Below are positions 1 through 11,245 of a stretch of DNA of 64,000 bases, piece by piece; position 1 is the stretch's first letter, and every line of letters starts with the position of its first letter. The notes beneath the pieces were generated by a model, which was given only the letters and a program-made list of their open reading frames with translations, had not been told where the DNA came from and searched no databases. The translations under genes and the position numbers were made by a program. Source of the DNA: Halocaridina rubra (lineage: Eukaryota; Arthropoda; Malacostraca; Decapoda; Atyidae); NCBI GenBank assembly GCA_037179515.1, contig JAXCGZ010015157.1:110068-174067 (forward strand), written 5' to 3'.

Positions 1-967
1 TAACAAATGTAACAAAATGTTGTTTTTACGGGAAATATATATATATTATTCAGGAGATAATTCAAAATTTATCATCAATGCCATATTCAGCTTAGCGGAG
101 AAAAATGAAATCTTCAGAACATGACATAAGCCAAATTTACGATAAGATTACGAAAAGTATGATGACGAAGACAAAATTTCCCTCTCTCTCTCCTCTCTCT
201 CTCTCTCTTGGATTCCCCCAACCTCTCGCTGATTCACTTACTATACACATACTCACGTCTATACAATTATATCGTCTTTGTACTCTTATGGTAGTGGCTC
301 ATACAGGGAGCCGAGTAATGACGTATTTAGATTAACGAAAGAATATATGGCTACCCTCTATATTATTATGGTAAGAATGATGTCACCCATCGAAGCAACT
401 ACTGTACGCCTGTTTTTATCAGAAACATATTTTTTCTCTACTTTTCAAGATACCCGGAGGTCTCCTGGACAAGGCAATGTACGTGCAGATTATAATGAAA
501 AACTTTAAAATATTATTTATGAATACATAGTTAAACTATCATTAAAACCTAAGACTTGAGAGAAAGATCTGAACTTCTTTGGCATCACAGATTCTGCCCT
601 TGGGAACGCACTGGAAAATTCACAAGAGTCACTCTTCAATGGGCAATATGAAATTCTTCCATGAGTCATACTACTGTTTGGTGGATAGGCTGTTAACGAC
701 TTACTTCTATCTATATACATGAGCCATTTTCCCCTTATAAGGGGAGTGGCTGAGTCAAGACAAAATACTCTGCCTCTTTGGGAAGAGAAAATATAGAAGA
801 GGGGATCATCATATAACCTAGGGCTATTCTGTAGTCATGATAATGAGGAGGTTACAGACTGCAGATAGTCATCAATAATAAAGTATTTGTTGCTCTATCC
901 TGATAAATTATGGCATTTTATCGGCGCGTTTCCATTGGAGGCGCTTATTCAGAACGGCTACAGGACT
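1..967. other. Unassigned AT-rich stretch
   Basis: I see no gene or recognisable element here. The short open frames at 105-335 and 278-508 have no domain-like content, and the first runs through a CT-rich microsatellite. The stretch ends where the LINE-A reverse transcriptase remnant begins. Confidence 0.5.
181..210. repeat. (CT)n microsatellite
   Basis: About 30 bases of imperfect CT dinucleotides, interrupted by single bases. It is the only simple repeat in the first kilobase. Confidence 0.85.
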
Positions 968-973
968 AGAGTG

Positions 974-2140
974 GAGTACCCCAGGGAAGTGTACTTAGGC
1001 CAACACTTTTCCTAGTATATATAAACGACCTAATGGAGTCTGTGCAGTCCAGTAATACGTTTTTCGCCTATTTTGCAAAGCTATTTAGAAGAATCAGGAC
1101 TCCTACAGATGGAGATATACTTCAGAAAGATATTAGAAGATCACTAGAGTGGAGAAGATGGTGGCTCCTTAATTTCAATGAGGATAAGTGTGATGTGATG
1201 CATGTAGGAGAGAGAAATCCCGAGTACCAGTATTATATGGGCAATACTCCACTAATCGTCAGTAAGGAAGAAAAGGACCTAGGTGTATATGTTACCCCAA
1301 ACTTAAAGCCGACAGTACAAGTTGCCAAGGCAGCGACCAGTGCAAATTCCATGGTGGGACTTCTTAGAAAAACCTACACTTTTCTGGACAAGTAAAAGTT
1401 CCTACAATTGTACAAGTCTCTGATTAGACCCCATGTGGCGACTGTAAAAGCTTCTACCAGCAGCTCTAGATACAGTCTAATTTCCCTCGAATTGTGGTGC
1501 TACAGACTCACACCAGTAGAAAAGTTTACCAGGAAATTCACATCAATGCCTAAACAAACAAAAGGTTAGGTTACAGTGGCAATGGGAATATTGGTTACCA
1601 AGCTGTACAAACAATAACTCAATTATAATAGAGCACATGATTACTCCCACTGGAAGGATGGGCATACTCAATATATATAGTCAGGGACTATTAAAAACAA
1701 GAATTATAGAAATATAATCTATTCATAACTATTTATCAAAACCCTGGCTGGAATACAATATCAGGCATGGGACCCATACACCCCTCGAGCTATTAACAAG
1801 CTCGAATAAGTGCAACAGCCAGCCACAAAGTTAGTCCCTGAACTATCTGAATTACCATATGAGGAGAGGCTGACCCGTCTCGGACTTGCCACACTGGAGG
1901 AAAGAAGAATATGGGGCGACATGATCCAGACTAATAAAATACTCCACAGTATCGACTTAATTAAAGACGATCACTTTCTGCAACTTGCAGCAGCAGAGGA
2001 TACAGCCTAAAGCTGGTAAAACCCAGACACCGAACCACCAAGAGGAACAATTTCTTTAATTCTAGAATTGTAAACCACTGGAATAGTCTCCCTGATGACA
2101 TTGTAATGAGCCAGAGTGTTAATTCTTTCAAAATCTCATA
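974..2140 (+). pseudogene. LINE-A: CR1/L2-like reverse transcriptase remnant
   Basis: The second half of a non-LTR retrotransposon polymerase. After a stop codon near 968 the frame reads SGVPQGSVLRPTLFLVYINDL, the RT block before motif C. The catalytic F-A-D-D box follows as FAYFAKLF, so both aspartates are gone. Next come the thumb-like blocks (EWRRWWLLNFNEDKC and KEEKDLGVYVTPNLK) up to 1395. A disordered stretch to about 1740 follows. The C-terminal blocks resume as KLVPELSELPYEERL and, in another frame at 2014-2140, as RIVNHWNSLPDDIV. It is broken by stops and frameshifts and cannot be active. It is related to LINE-B but clearly a different family. CR1/L2 versus Jockey assignment needs a tree. 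Confidence 0.75.
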
Positions 2141-2439
2141 CGACAAGTATGTTGAGACTGAAAGATGGAGGAGAGGCACTCTCCATGAGCAGTGACTCCT
2201 ATGCCTCTAATTGTTATTAGGTAAGCATCATTAGGCAAGCACCAATGGCATTTACCAGTTATGTTTTACGAGATCTACGAAGCACTTAATTAGCGCTTTT
2301 TGCTCACCCCCACTCCCCATCGGTTGAATGTAACAACTATTCATTCATATTATATTGATCATATCAACGTTTAAAGTAATTTACAGTTGTTGCTTTTATA
2401 ATGCGTGTTGGCAAACTGTTCCGACAATTAACTATTCTC
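2141..2439. other. Probable LINE-A 3' tail / unassigned
   Basis: No coding signal. By position this may be the untranslated 3' end of LINE-A, but no terminal repeat or poly-A proves it. Confidence 0.3.
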
Positions 2440-2456
2440 TGAGGAGAAAAAAGCCT
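2440..2456 (+). repeat. Left target-site duplication of SINE-1
   Basis: TGAGGAGAAAAAAGCCT, repeated without mismatch at 2654-2670. The two copies bracket the tRNA-derived SINE exactly. Confidence 0.85.
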
Positions 2457-2653
2457 GTAGTCGCCGTGGCTCAGTCGGTAGCGTCTCCGACTCTGAGGCG
2501 TCAGGTCGAGGGTTCGCGCCCCGTCACGGTCTGAGGTTAGCAAAGGCATGCACTCAGCATAAGGATTACATCTGCCGGAACAAGTCCTTCACAAGAAGGC
2601 AACCGTCCTAGCCCTTGGTAGATAAGGGAGTCTGTGACGTAAAACCGGAACAA
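2457..2653 (+). mobile_element. SINE-1: tRNA-derived retroposon, 197 bp
   Basis: A short non-coding retroposon. Its first 70 bases fold like a tRNA (2463-2530), and about 120 bases of unrelated body follow. It ends in an A-rich tail (GTAAAACCGGAACAA). Perfect 17-bp direct repeats flank it at 2440-2456 and 2654-2670, the hallmark of LINE-mediated target-primed insertion. SINEs of this type are transcribed by RNA polymerase III and depend on a partner LINE. No partner can be named, because the SINE tail does not match a LINE tail that I recognise in this window. Confidence 0.75.
2463..2530 (+). ncRNA. tRNA-like head of SINE-1
   Basis: GCCGTGG (2463-2469) pairs with TCACGGT (2524-2530) to give a seven-pair acceptor stem with two G-U pairs. 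An A-box-like stretch (TGGCTCAGTCGGTAGCG) and a B-box/T-loop (GGGTTCGCGCCCC) are visible. An anticodon arm GTCTC/GAGGC can be drawn, but its loop has G where tRNAs have U33 and the D arm is weak. It is therefore a SINE promoter head rather than a working tRNA. Confidence 0.6.
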
Positions 2654-2670
2654 TGAGGAGAAAAAAGCCT
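2654..2670 (+). repeat. Right target-site duplication of SINE-1
   Basis: Exact copy of the 17 bases at 2440-2456. Confidence 0.85.
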
Positions 2671-3030
2671 ACTCTGGTATTTTTTGAGCATCGTTTCTTG
2701 TAAATCATACACTTATGATCCCTTTCCGGTTTTTTCTTTCTTTTCTGAAAAACCACATCAACATTTATAAGTTGTAATCCTTTCACGATTTTTAAATGCT
2801 TCTTATCATACTCCTCTAAGCCTTCACTCCTCTGATGTTGTACAGAAATTCCCAATCTTTTGATATTTCTAGGTCTTCACTATATCAACTAATCTCTCAG
2901 CCTGTTCTTTTCCTATTGTTTATCATTCTACATATTTTTCTTGGTGCCCGGCCCAATGAGGGCAATTTTCTAGCATGTCCCGGTGTCATACTCATAAAAA
3001 AGAAAAAATAAGACAGGTTCCGAAATTCGG
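2671..3030. other. Unassigned stretch
   Basis: The minus strand has an 88-codon frame (2589-2855) that is lysine-rich and runs through the SINE edge. It has no recognisable domain. I see no other feature before the tail of LINE-B copy B1. Confidence 0.4.
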
Positions 3031-5978
3031 GTGTAATTACCAAAGTGTAGTTACTTAGTTGTGCTTCCGGGAAAGAGCCCCATGTTCGTAACTCCCCGTC
3101 TCCTGGTCGGTCCCATTTTTATACTCAGTGATATTTATCACATTTGTTCTTGAAACTCTGAATTGAGTTAACATTAACTACCTCCTCGCTTAGCGAATTC
3201 CAATTATCAACTACTCTTACACTAAAAAAGTACTTCCTTACATCCTGCAAAAAAGTTTTCTTTTAAAGTTTCGAATTATGACCTCTACTTCTAGAGCCAG
3301 TCATATCAAAATGTCTATCTCTATCCACTCTATCAAAACCATGAAGGAATTTAGAAACCGTCATTATATCCCCCTTCATTCGTCTATCTTTGAGTGATTA
3401 TAAGTCTAATTCCCTCAGCCTGTCCTCATAACTGAGATTACATATTTCTGGCACTAGTTTCGTGGCATGTCTTTGAACTTTTTTCCAGCTTAACTATGTG
3501 CTATTTCAAGTGCAGCTTTCAAAAGGGACTGCTTGTTCATGCTGTAACCCCACATAAGTTACATAAGTATTTCTGAACACTCCCTTGTCCATGTGTCTGA
3601 AAGCTACCCTTACATTTGCTAAGAAAGCATATGCTGCCCTTACTATGCCATTTATATACATTTCCAGAGACAAACCTGCCAGTATGTTTATTGCTAGATC
3701 TCTCTCATTCTCCGTCTCTTGAACTTCTTGTCCTGTTATTGAGTATACAAGCTTTGATTTTCTCGCACTTGTACCCATTCTCATTACATTACCTTTTTAA
3801 GTATTGAAATTCATTAGCCACTTCTCTGACCATCCATGGAGACTATTTAGGTCTTCCTGAAGTTTTCTATCATTGTTCTTGTCTCTTACTTTCTTCATGA
3901 TCATTCCAACATCTGCAAGCATACTCAAGACTGAATTTGCAGACTCTAGTTGGTCATTTACATATTCAGAGAACACAAGTGGCCTTAAAACTGAACCCTG
4001 TGGAACTCCACTACTAACTCTTCTCTGTTCAGACACTGAGTGTCTTACTCTGACCCTTTGTTCCCATCCTTTTTAGTAAGTTCTTTTCCATACCAAGACA
4101 TTTCCACCTATTCCTGTCATTATTTGCAGCTTCTTAATAAGTCTAGGAGCATGCAATCTGCCCAGCCCTCTCTTTCCTGTTAGATATGGCTTACATCATC
4201 ATAAAATTATTATTAGTTTGTTGCTGTTGACTTGCTTTCTCTGAAGCCATGTTGTCTCACTGACAAAAAGTTGAAGGATTGCAAGTGATGAAAAATGTGT
4301 TTTCTTAGTAGTTTCTCCATAACTTTGGAAACTATGCTTGTCAAGGAGACAGGTCTATATTTGAGAGCTTATCCCTCCTTCCCTTTTTGAAGACTGTTTG
4401 TTTCCAGCATCTTGGAATCTCCCCTGATTCCAGCGACTTTTCAAATATGATACACAGTGCCGCCGATATTTATATATCGCATTTCTTAAGTACATAAGGG
4501 TATGTATCATCAAGACCTGGAGCTTTATGGGCATCTAACACCATCAGCACTTTGCCTACCTCTGTGGCTGAAAAGGTAATATTCTCTAATATCAGCCCAT
4601 GAGCTCCTATCTCTGCAATCTGAGGGAGTGGGGTCTTTTCTGCTGTAAATACTGACTGAAACTCCTTGTTCAATTCTTCGCAGATCTCTTCATCCATCTC
4701 AGTGATGCTTCCATCTGCTCTCTTTAGCTGTAAAACCTGTTCTTTGACCTTCAATTTTCCTCTGATAGTGCTGTGGAAAAGTTTGTGATTTTCTTTAGCC
4801 TTCCTGGTGATATCCCTTTCATAGTCTCTCTCTGCCTCTCTTCATTTTCTTAGGTAAACATTTCCTGCTCTTTTATAAGTGTGCCAGGCATATATGCTTT
4901 TTCTCCTCCTATACCTTTTCCAGCATTTGTTTCTCCACTCCTTAGCTCTCTTACACTCATTATTGAACCATTTCTCTTTGGCATGAATAACTCCTATTTT
5001 GATGGAAGGTATGCAACTTATATCTGTCTTCCCACATTCCTCACATAAGATTTTGTACATTTTTGGTACAGATTTGTTGTTAAATAAGGTCCTCCAGTCA
5101 ATAACTGCAAAAAGCATATTAATTTTGTTGTAATCTCCTTTTGGATAGTTCCTACTCATATCCCTCTCAGTGCCCCTACTTTCAGTCAAAACATGTTCGA
5201 GTATATACTCCATCACTAACACACAGTGGTTGCTTTTCCCAACTGGTGGTTCATACTCAATTTTTTCAATATCCAACACATTTTCTGTGAATACTAGACC
5301 AAGCAATGATGCCTCATCCCCACCCCCGGCCCTCATTGGTTTCAGTACATGTTGGTATAGGAATTCCCTTGTATGCGCTCTAGGATTCTTGCCCCGAATG
5401 AGTTCTCCCCACTGTGAGAATCAAGATTTGGCTATTTTATCTCTCTCTGATTAAATCTCCCACAATCAAAACTCTACAGTTTCTCTCCCATGTGATCATA
5501 ACAACTGAGATTATGACTTCGATAGTACCTATATTACTTTCCTCATATGCCATTAGCCTATGTTGATTCTTTTGTGGGTTGTATACAACAGTTATTATTA
5601 TGCTCTCTGACCCAGTATTTATGCGAGTAACAAGAAATTCCTTGAACTCACTTTTTATAGCAAAGTTTTTTCTTCAATCTTTCAACCCTTATTATTCTGA
5701 ACCCCTTAGGAAAAACTGTGACACTGTGTATGTCCTCACTTAAGTTAGTCTTAGTAACCGCTAATATATCTGCCTTACTGGTGTGAATTTTATCCTTTAA
5801 TTCTACTGCCCTTCCAGCTACCCCAACAGCATTTGTGTAAAGCAGCCTTAATGAGGCTGCATCCTCTGATCTTCTAGCTTTATATTCTTTATCTCCCCTT
5901 TGGCTGGAAGAACTCTGAAACAAAAATCTTTCTGCTATTATTCATTTCTTCCCTCATTTAACCTTCTAGCTTCTTGCA
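3031..5978 (-). pseudogene. LINE-B copy B1, decayed endonuclease-RT
   Basis: A minus-strand copy of the dominant LINE family. Read 5' to 3' (high to low coordinates), it shows the ORF2 start block SLRLLYTNAVG (about 5860), then the endonuclease blocks including a degraded GKSNHCVLVMEY (SDH changed to SNH, about 5230). The connector follows at 5336-4842 and 4754-4470, then RT pieces at 4036-3797 and 3784-3506. The 3' tail (3031-3110) contains the family's ACTTAGTTGTG-type terminal repeat. A 37-bp deletion at 4139-4146 removes RT motif A. Many stops and frameshifts show it is one of the older copies. Its 5' end is truncated at about 5978, where a different LINE fragment begins. Confidence 0.85.
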
Positions 5979-6430
5979 TTCTGAGTACTCTCAATAACTT
6001 TCATATGCTGTCAGAGATAAGGTAACCTTGATTTTACTGCATGCTCAAGATGAAGCCACACATGATCTTTATATAAAATCTTAAGCTTCTCTGCATTCAA
6101 TTATGCAAATGAGTATTATTTTTCTTCCTAGCATCCGACTTGCATTTATTGTTATTGTTTTAATATGATCTGCCACTTTCAGATCTGAAATTATACACAC
6201 TGCCAAAGCTTTCTCTTGCTCTCTGACTACCAGATATTTTCCACCAATAGTGCATTGCAATTATAAGTGTCCAACTCCAAAATGCACTTCTTTACATTTT
6301 TCAACACAGAAGAATAGCATCAAGTCATAGGCCATTCTGTCAATCTATCCAGGTCTTAAAGTAAAAGGGTTTCTTCTAAAAATTGTACGTGTGTATATAT
6401 TAGTATCATCATCAAAGATCTTACATTTGT
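5979..6430 (-). pseudogene. LINE-H: reverse transcriptase C-terminal fragment
   Basis: The minus strand carries a short non-LTR RT tail. It reads KIFDDDTNIYT near 6420, where motif C FADD has become FDDD. Then come DLDRLTEWPM, a block ending SDLKVADHIKTI, and EKLKILYKDHVWLHLEHAV. The last resembles the LYKSLVRPHLEYA block of CR1/L2-type LINEs. Several frameshifts separate the blocks. It lies between the truncated 5' end of B1 and a poly-A/(TA)n tract. Confidence 0.6.
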
Positions 6431-6443
6431 ATTGTAATGAAAG

Positions 6444-7621
<1,178 letters not shown>

Positions 7622-7860
7622 TGATAAGCCTTCCTTCTCTATTTGAGAATAATTTGCTCAGCTTTATTCAACAATCTTAAAGCAAATGCAATAGGTTTTT
7701 CTGTGCCATCTGGTATTTCATGTGCTAAGACACAACCTATTCCAACTTGTGAGGCATCACATACTAATTTTAAAGGAAGATTTTCTTTAAAGTGTACTAA
7801 AAACTTATCAGAACAAATCTCTTTTTTAATTTTTTCTAAAGCATTCTGACACTCCTGTGA
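7622..7860 (-). pseudogene. GypG RT-RNase H connection, frameshifted
   Basis: Minus-strand blocks LVCDASQVGIGCVLAHE and KPIAFALRLLNKAEQ are typical of the start of Gypsy RNase H, including the first acidic residue in CDAS. Stops near 7640 and 7860 separate this piece from its neighbours. Confidence 0.7.
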
Positions 7861-8799
7861 TCATTTCCACTTTACCTCATTCTTTAATAGCTGGTAAAAG
7901 GGATGAGCTATTGTTGCTAAATCTTTAATAAATTTTGCATAGAATGTTACTAATCCAAGAAATGATTGCAACTCTTTAACATTTGCTGGTACTTTAGCTT
8001 CCCATACTGCTTTTATCTTATCGTTTGTTTTGCGAGTACCATTTTCATCTATCACAAATCCTAAATAATTTACTGATGATACATTGTATAGACATTTATT
8101 CTTGTTTATCTTTATATCATTTTCCTTCATTTTATCTAGTACTTTCTTTAATCTCTGATTATGCTGTTGTTCATCTTCTCCCCCAACAACTATGTCATCT
8201 ACAAAGCAGAAAACACCATCTAATCCTGTGAATAGCTTGTCCATAGTCTCTTGCCATAAGGCTGGACTGCTTGCTACTCCATAAGGTAGTCTTTTCAGAT
8301 GATATAACCCTAAATGAGTATTTAGTGTACATATTTCCTGTGACTTTGTGTCCATTGTTAACTGCTGAAAAGTATTTTTCAAGTCTATATTTGAGAATAC
8401 CTTACAACCTCCCATAGTAGCAAACATAATACTTGGGTTAGGTAAAGGATGTTGAGAAACTTTTAATTGTGGGTTCACTGTGACTTTATAATAACCACAT
8501 AGTCTTACTCCTCCATCAGGCTTTGCTACGGGTACTAAAGGTGTAGCCCAATGACTATATTTTACCTTTTGCCAATTTCCTTCATCCTCTTATCTCAATA
8601 TTTCTTTTTCGACTTGAGTTTTCAGTGCGAAAGGTCTTTGTCTGGGTGGCAAAAATTTTGGCATTGCATTTTCCTTTAATTCTAAGTTTGCAGTCACATT
8701 GTCTATAGTACCCAAACCTGGCTTAAAAATTGTTTCATACTCTTCCATCAGATCTTGTGTACTTATACTATTTATTTTTAAATTTGCTTTCTTTATCAA
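7861..8799 (-). pseudogene. GypG reverse transcriptase
   Basis: Two frames, 8799-8590 (fingers, ending in VEKEILR) and 8478-7861 (palm and thumb), with a stop and short gap between them. The palm has the motif A aspartate in VFSNIDLKNTFQQ, the block LPYGVASSPALWQETMD, and motif C as FCFVDDIVV. All three catalytic aspartates are therefore present. The thumb block SVNYLGFVIDENG follows. The gap carries WATPLVPVAKPDGGVRLC with a stop near 8590. Confidence 0.85.
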
Positions 8800-9200
8800 T
8801 TCTGGAAAGTTTAGCTTTAGGCCTTTATCCAGTTTAAACCTAACAATCCCTGTTTCCTGTTACTATTACAACTGGTAATTCCACAATTTGTTTCTCATAT
8901 TTTACCATAACTTCAGCTTTTCCTATTGTTTCAATCTTTCACTTATTGTAATCTGTGATTAAGGAACTTGTGTCCTCCTCTATTTTCAGATAAGGTATAC
9001 TCTTGGCTTCTTCTTCTGAAATCACAGTTATATCTGCAGCTGTATCTAACTGCATTTCTATATTTTTTCCATTTACTTGTACTTCACACATTATTCTCTT
9101 ATTGGTGTGAGTGGAATTTAGTTGGAAAGCAAAGTTTTCTTGCTCTAAGTTTTCTTGTTCTCTTTCTTTTGTACAATGTATGTTTTTCTTTTAAGCTTGT
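8800..9200 (-). pseudogene. GypG protease region, degenerate
   Basis: This lies between the zinc knuckles and RT, where Gypsy elements encode the aspartic protease. On the minus strand I can read short blocks such as EVQVNGKNIEMQLDTAAD, consistent with the L-D-T-A/G active site. No long frame survives. The assignment rests mainly on position and this block. Confidence 0.5.
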
Positions 9201-10057
9201 TTTGTTTGTTTCTTAAGACACTTCCTGGAAAAATGTCCATAATATCCACAAAACTGGCACACATTGTTATAACCAGGACACTTATATCTATCATTCGGAT
9301 GATGATTATTATAACCACACCTGTAACATTCTTTACATTTGTTACTATTAGGTGTCTGTGCTTTATTCCCTTACCAGTAATTGGAAGTATTGTTCTTATA
9401 CCTTTTTTCAAAGTTTCCTGTTTTTTTGTGTGATTTATGGTCACTTGAGCCTGATTTATTCGGTTGTTTGTACTGCATTACTTTATTTACACTTCCAGAC
9501 TGAGGTTTTTGATAATTTTCCTCAATCCTTTTATTCTGAACTCGAGACTGTTCATAAGCTCTTGCACTTTCCAACAACTTTTGGAGATTCAAGTCTTTAG
9601 CTTGTAATAGCTTTTCTCTAAGCTCACTGGATTTGCATTTACAAATGACTAAATGGACTATTAAGTCTTCCTCAGAGTTATGGGTTTCATATTTGCAAAA
9701 TTGACTTTGCTTCTTTAATCTTGTGACAAACATATCTATACTCTCATTTTCTCGAGGCTCAAGTGCCATGAATACGCTACGTTCGTACCTGATATTTTCA
9801 CTGGGGTTAAAATAGTTCCCTAATGCTTCTACGGCTTTATTATAGGTATTATCCTCAGGGGTTAGTGTTTTAAATATATCCTGAACCTCTGGGCCTGCTA
9901 TGTGCAGTAGGATGCTGACCCTCTGCTTGTCGGTTTTCGTGGCCAAGCAATCCAAATAGATTTCAAATGAATCAATATATTTCCTCCACCTATGTGCCAC
10001 TGTTCTAGGGTCACATTCAATAGAAAAATGAGGTGGTGCTGGTATTTGAGAAGTCAT
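9201..10057 (-). CDS. GypG gag with two zinc knuckles
   Basis: An open frame from ATG at 10057 (MTSQIPAPPHF) runs to 9371. It is a capsid-like gag, with tryptophan and charged blocks such as WRKYIDSFEIYL and the block ENIRYERSVFMAL. After one stop near 9371 the same frame continues with a C-x-x-C pair (CYRCGYNNHH) and then CQFCGYYGHFSRKC, which is CX2CX4HX4C. These are nucleic-acid binding knuckles of the nucleocapsid. The frame up to the stop is intact over 228 codons, good preservation for this window. Confidence 0.8.
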
Positions 10058-10203
10058 TCTTGTGCCTTTATTTATTATTGGCTTAGCCTAATTACTTTCC
10101 TGTAACTATCTTTATCTTATTATATAATTATCTCTATCTTTATCCAGGTAATGTATAACCTTTACTACATAATATACATGCATGTAACTAAAACTTACTT
10201 AGC

Positions 10204-10405
10204 TTATACACATTCATAAAATTATATTGACGAATGTTTTCTTTACGTCTGCTGCTGAGGGCTTTGTTGCTGGCTGCCGTAAGAATCTTCCTGGTTGCCT
10301 GAGGTTATACACATTCATAAAATTATATTGACGAATGTTTTCTTTCCGTCTGCTGCTGAGGGTTTTTTTGCTGGCTGACGTAAGAATCTTCCTGGTTGCC
10401 TGAGG
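10204..10405. repeat. Tandem duplication, about 101 bp x 2
   Basis: Two adjacent copies of a unit beginning TTATACACATTCATAAAATT and ending GGTTGCCTGAGG, with a few substitutions. It lies in the presumed GypG leader. Confidence 0.85.
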
Positions 10406-10498
10406 TACGATGTCCTCTTGAGCGGAAGATATCTGGCAGGAACTGGTTATTATCGTTCCCCTCACAACTCTTTCTTCTGAGTTCGTTCATCTCGTCAA

Positions 10499-10735
10499 CC
10501 AATAATGTGTTTCTTACCTGCAAGAATGATAATAATCTTGTAGATATCTTTTATGTTGCCGAGTGTAGGCCTCTTTATTATATGAATATGTTAATATATC
10601 ACATATCCCATTTTCGTCGCCAATAATGTGTTTCTTACCTGCAAGAATGATAATAATCTTGTAGATATCTTTTATGTTGCCGAGTGTAGGCCTCATTATT
10701 ATATGAATGTGTTAATATATTACATATCCCAGGGT
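10499..10735. repeat. Tandem duplication, about 119 bp x 2
   Basis: Two adjacent copies that each start with a primer-site-like segment followed by AATAATGTGTTTCTTACCTG and end near ATATATTACATATCCC. On the minus strand each unit runs across the presumed end of the LTR and the primer site. Confidence 0.8.
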
Positions 10736-10978
10736 TTATTATATAGAAGAAGTTTATAATATGTTACATAAATTTATGACTAATCAAATTACAAGAACAA
10801 ATGAGAATCTACTTAGAGGGATCAAAGCCATAAGTACTTTACATAGAATCAAATATAAAAGAATTACATCCTATACAGGTTTCTTTCAAGTCATACTCTT
10901 TGTACTTAAGAATATTATTTATTTGCTTATAGAAAGCGGTAATTTTAAATGGAGAATATCTTTCACAAACTACATAAC

Positions 10979-11156
10979 TGCTGGCTAGTACAGTGGTAAC
11001 GCGCTGGCTTCGCATTCATGAGGTCGAAAGATCGGTTCCCGTCCAAGACCGAGAGTTTAAGCTGTTTACTGGCAGGAACTGCTGTGGGTGGACACCACAG
11101 TGGGGGGTTGGGGCTTACCCTGGCTGACGAATACCCATTGTATTGAAATGGAAATA

Positions 11157-11201
<45 letters not shown>

Positions 11202-11202
11202 A
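10979..11202 (+). mobile_element. SINE-2: tRNA-Ala-like retroposon with (ATT)n tail
   Basis: The head has an A-box (TAGTACAGTGGTAACGCG) and a B-box-like stretch (GATCGGTTCCCGTCC). Its anticodon-like loop TTCGCAT resembles tRNA-Ala(CGC). A body with CTGTGGGTGGACACCACAG follows, and the element ends in an (ATT)n tail. TACATAAC occurs at 10971-10978 and 11203-11210, an 8-bp target duplication that frames it. It is non-autonomous and abuts the broken end of the minus RTE copy. Confidence 0.7.
11158..11200. repeat. (ATT)n tail of SINE-2
   Basis: About 14 ATT units closing SINE-2. Simple-repeat tails like this are common at SINE and LINE 3' ends. Confidence 0.95.
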
Positions 11203-11245
11203 TACATAACACTACTCCTCAGGCATTTCATCTCAAACACATTTA

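Larger units (their letters stand above)
10058..10978 (-). repeat. GypG 5' LTR/leader region
   Basis: This is upstream (higher coordinates) of GypG gag, so it should hold the leader and 5' LTR. Read on the minus strand, TTGGCGACGAAAATGGGAT at about 10620 resembles the serine-type primer site common in arthropod Gypsy elements. A variant, TTGGTTGACGAGATGAACG, lies at about 10500. LTR borders cannot be fixed because the partner LTR is missing. Confidence 0.5.

Noticed and set aside
2463..2530. Functional tRNA gene
   Set aside because: Good acceptor stem, but poor D arm and no U33. It is the head of an element with a 17-bp target duplication, so a SINE explains it better.
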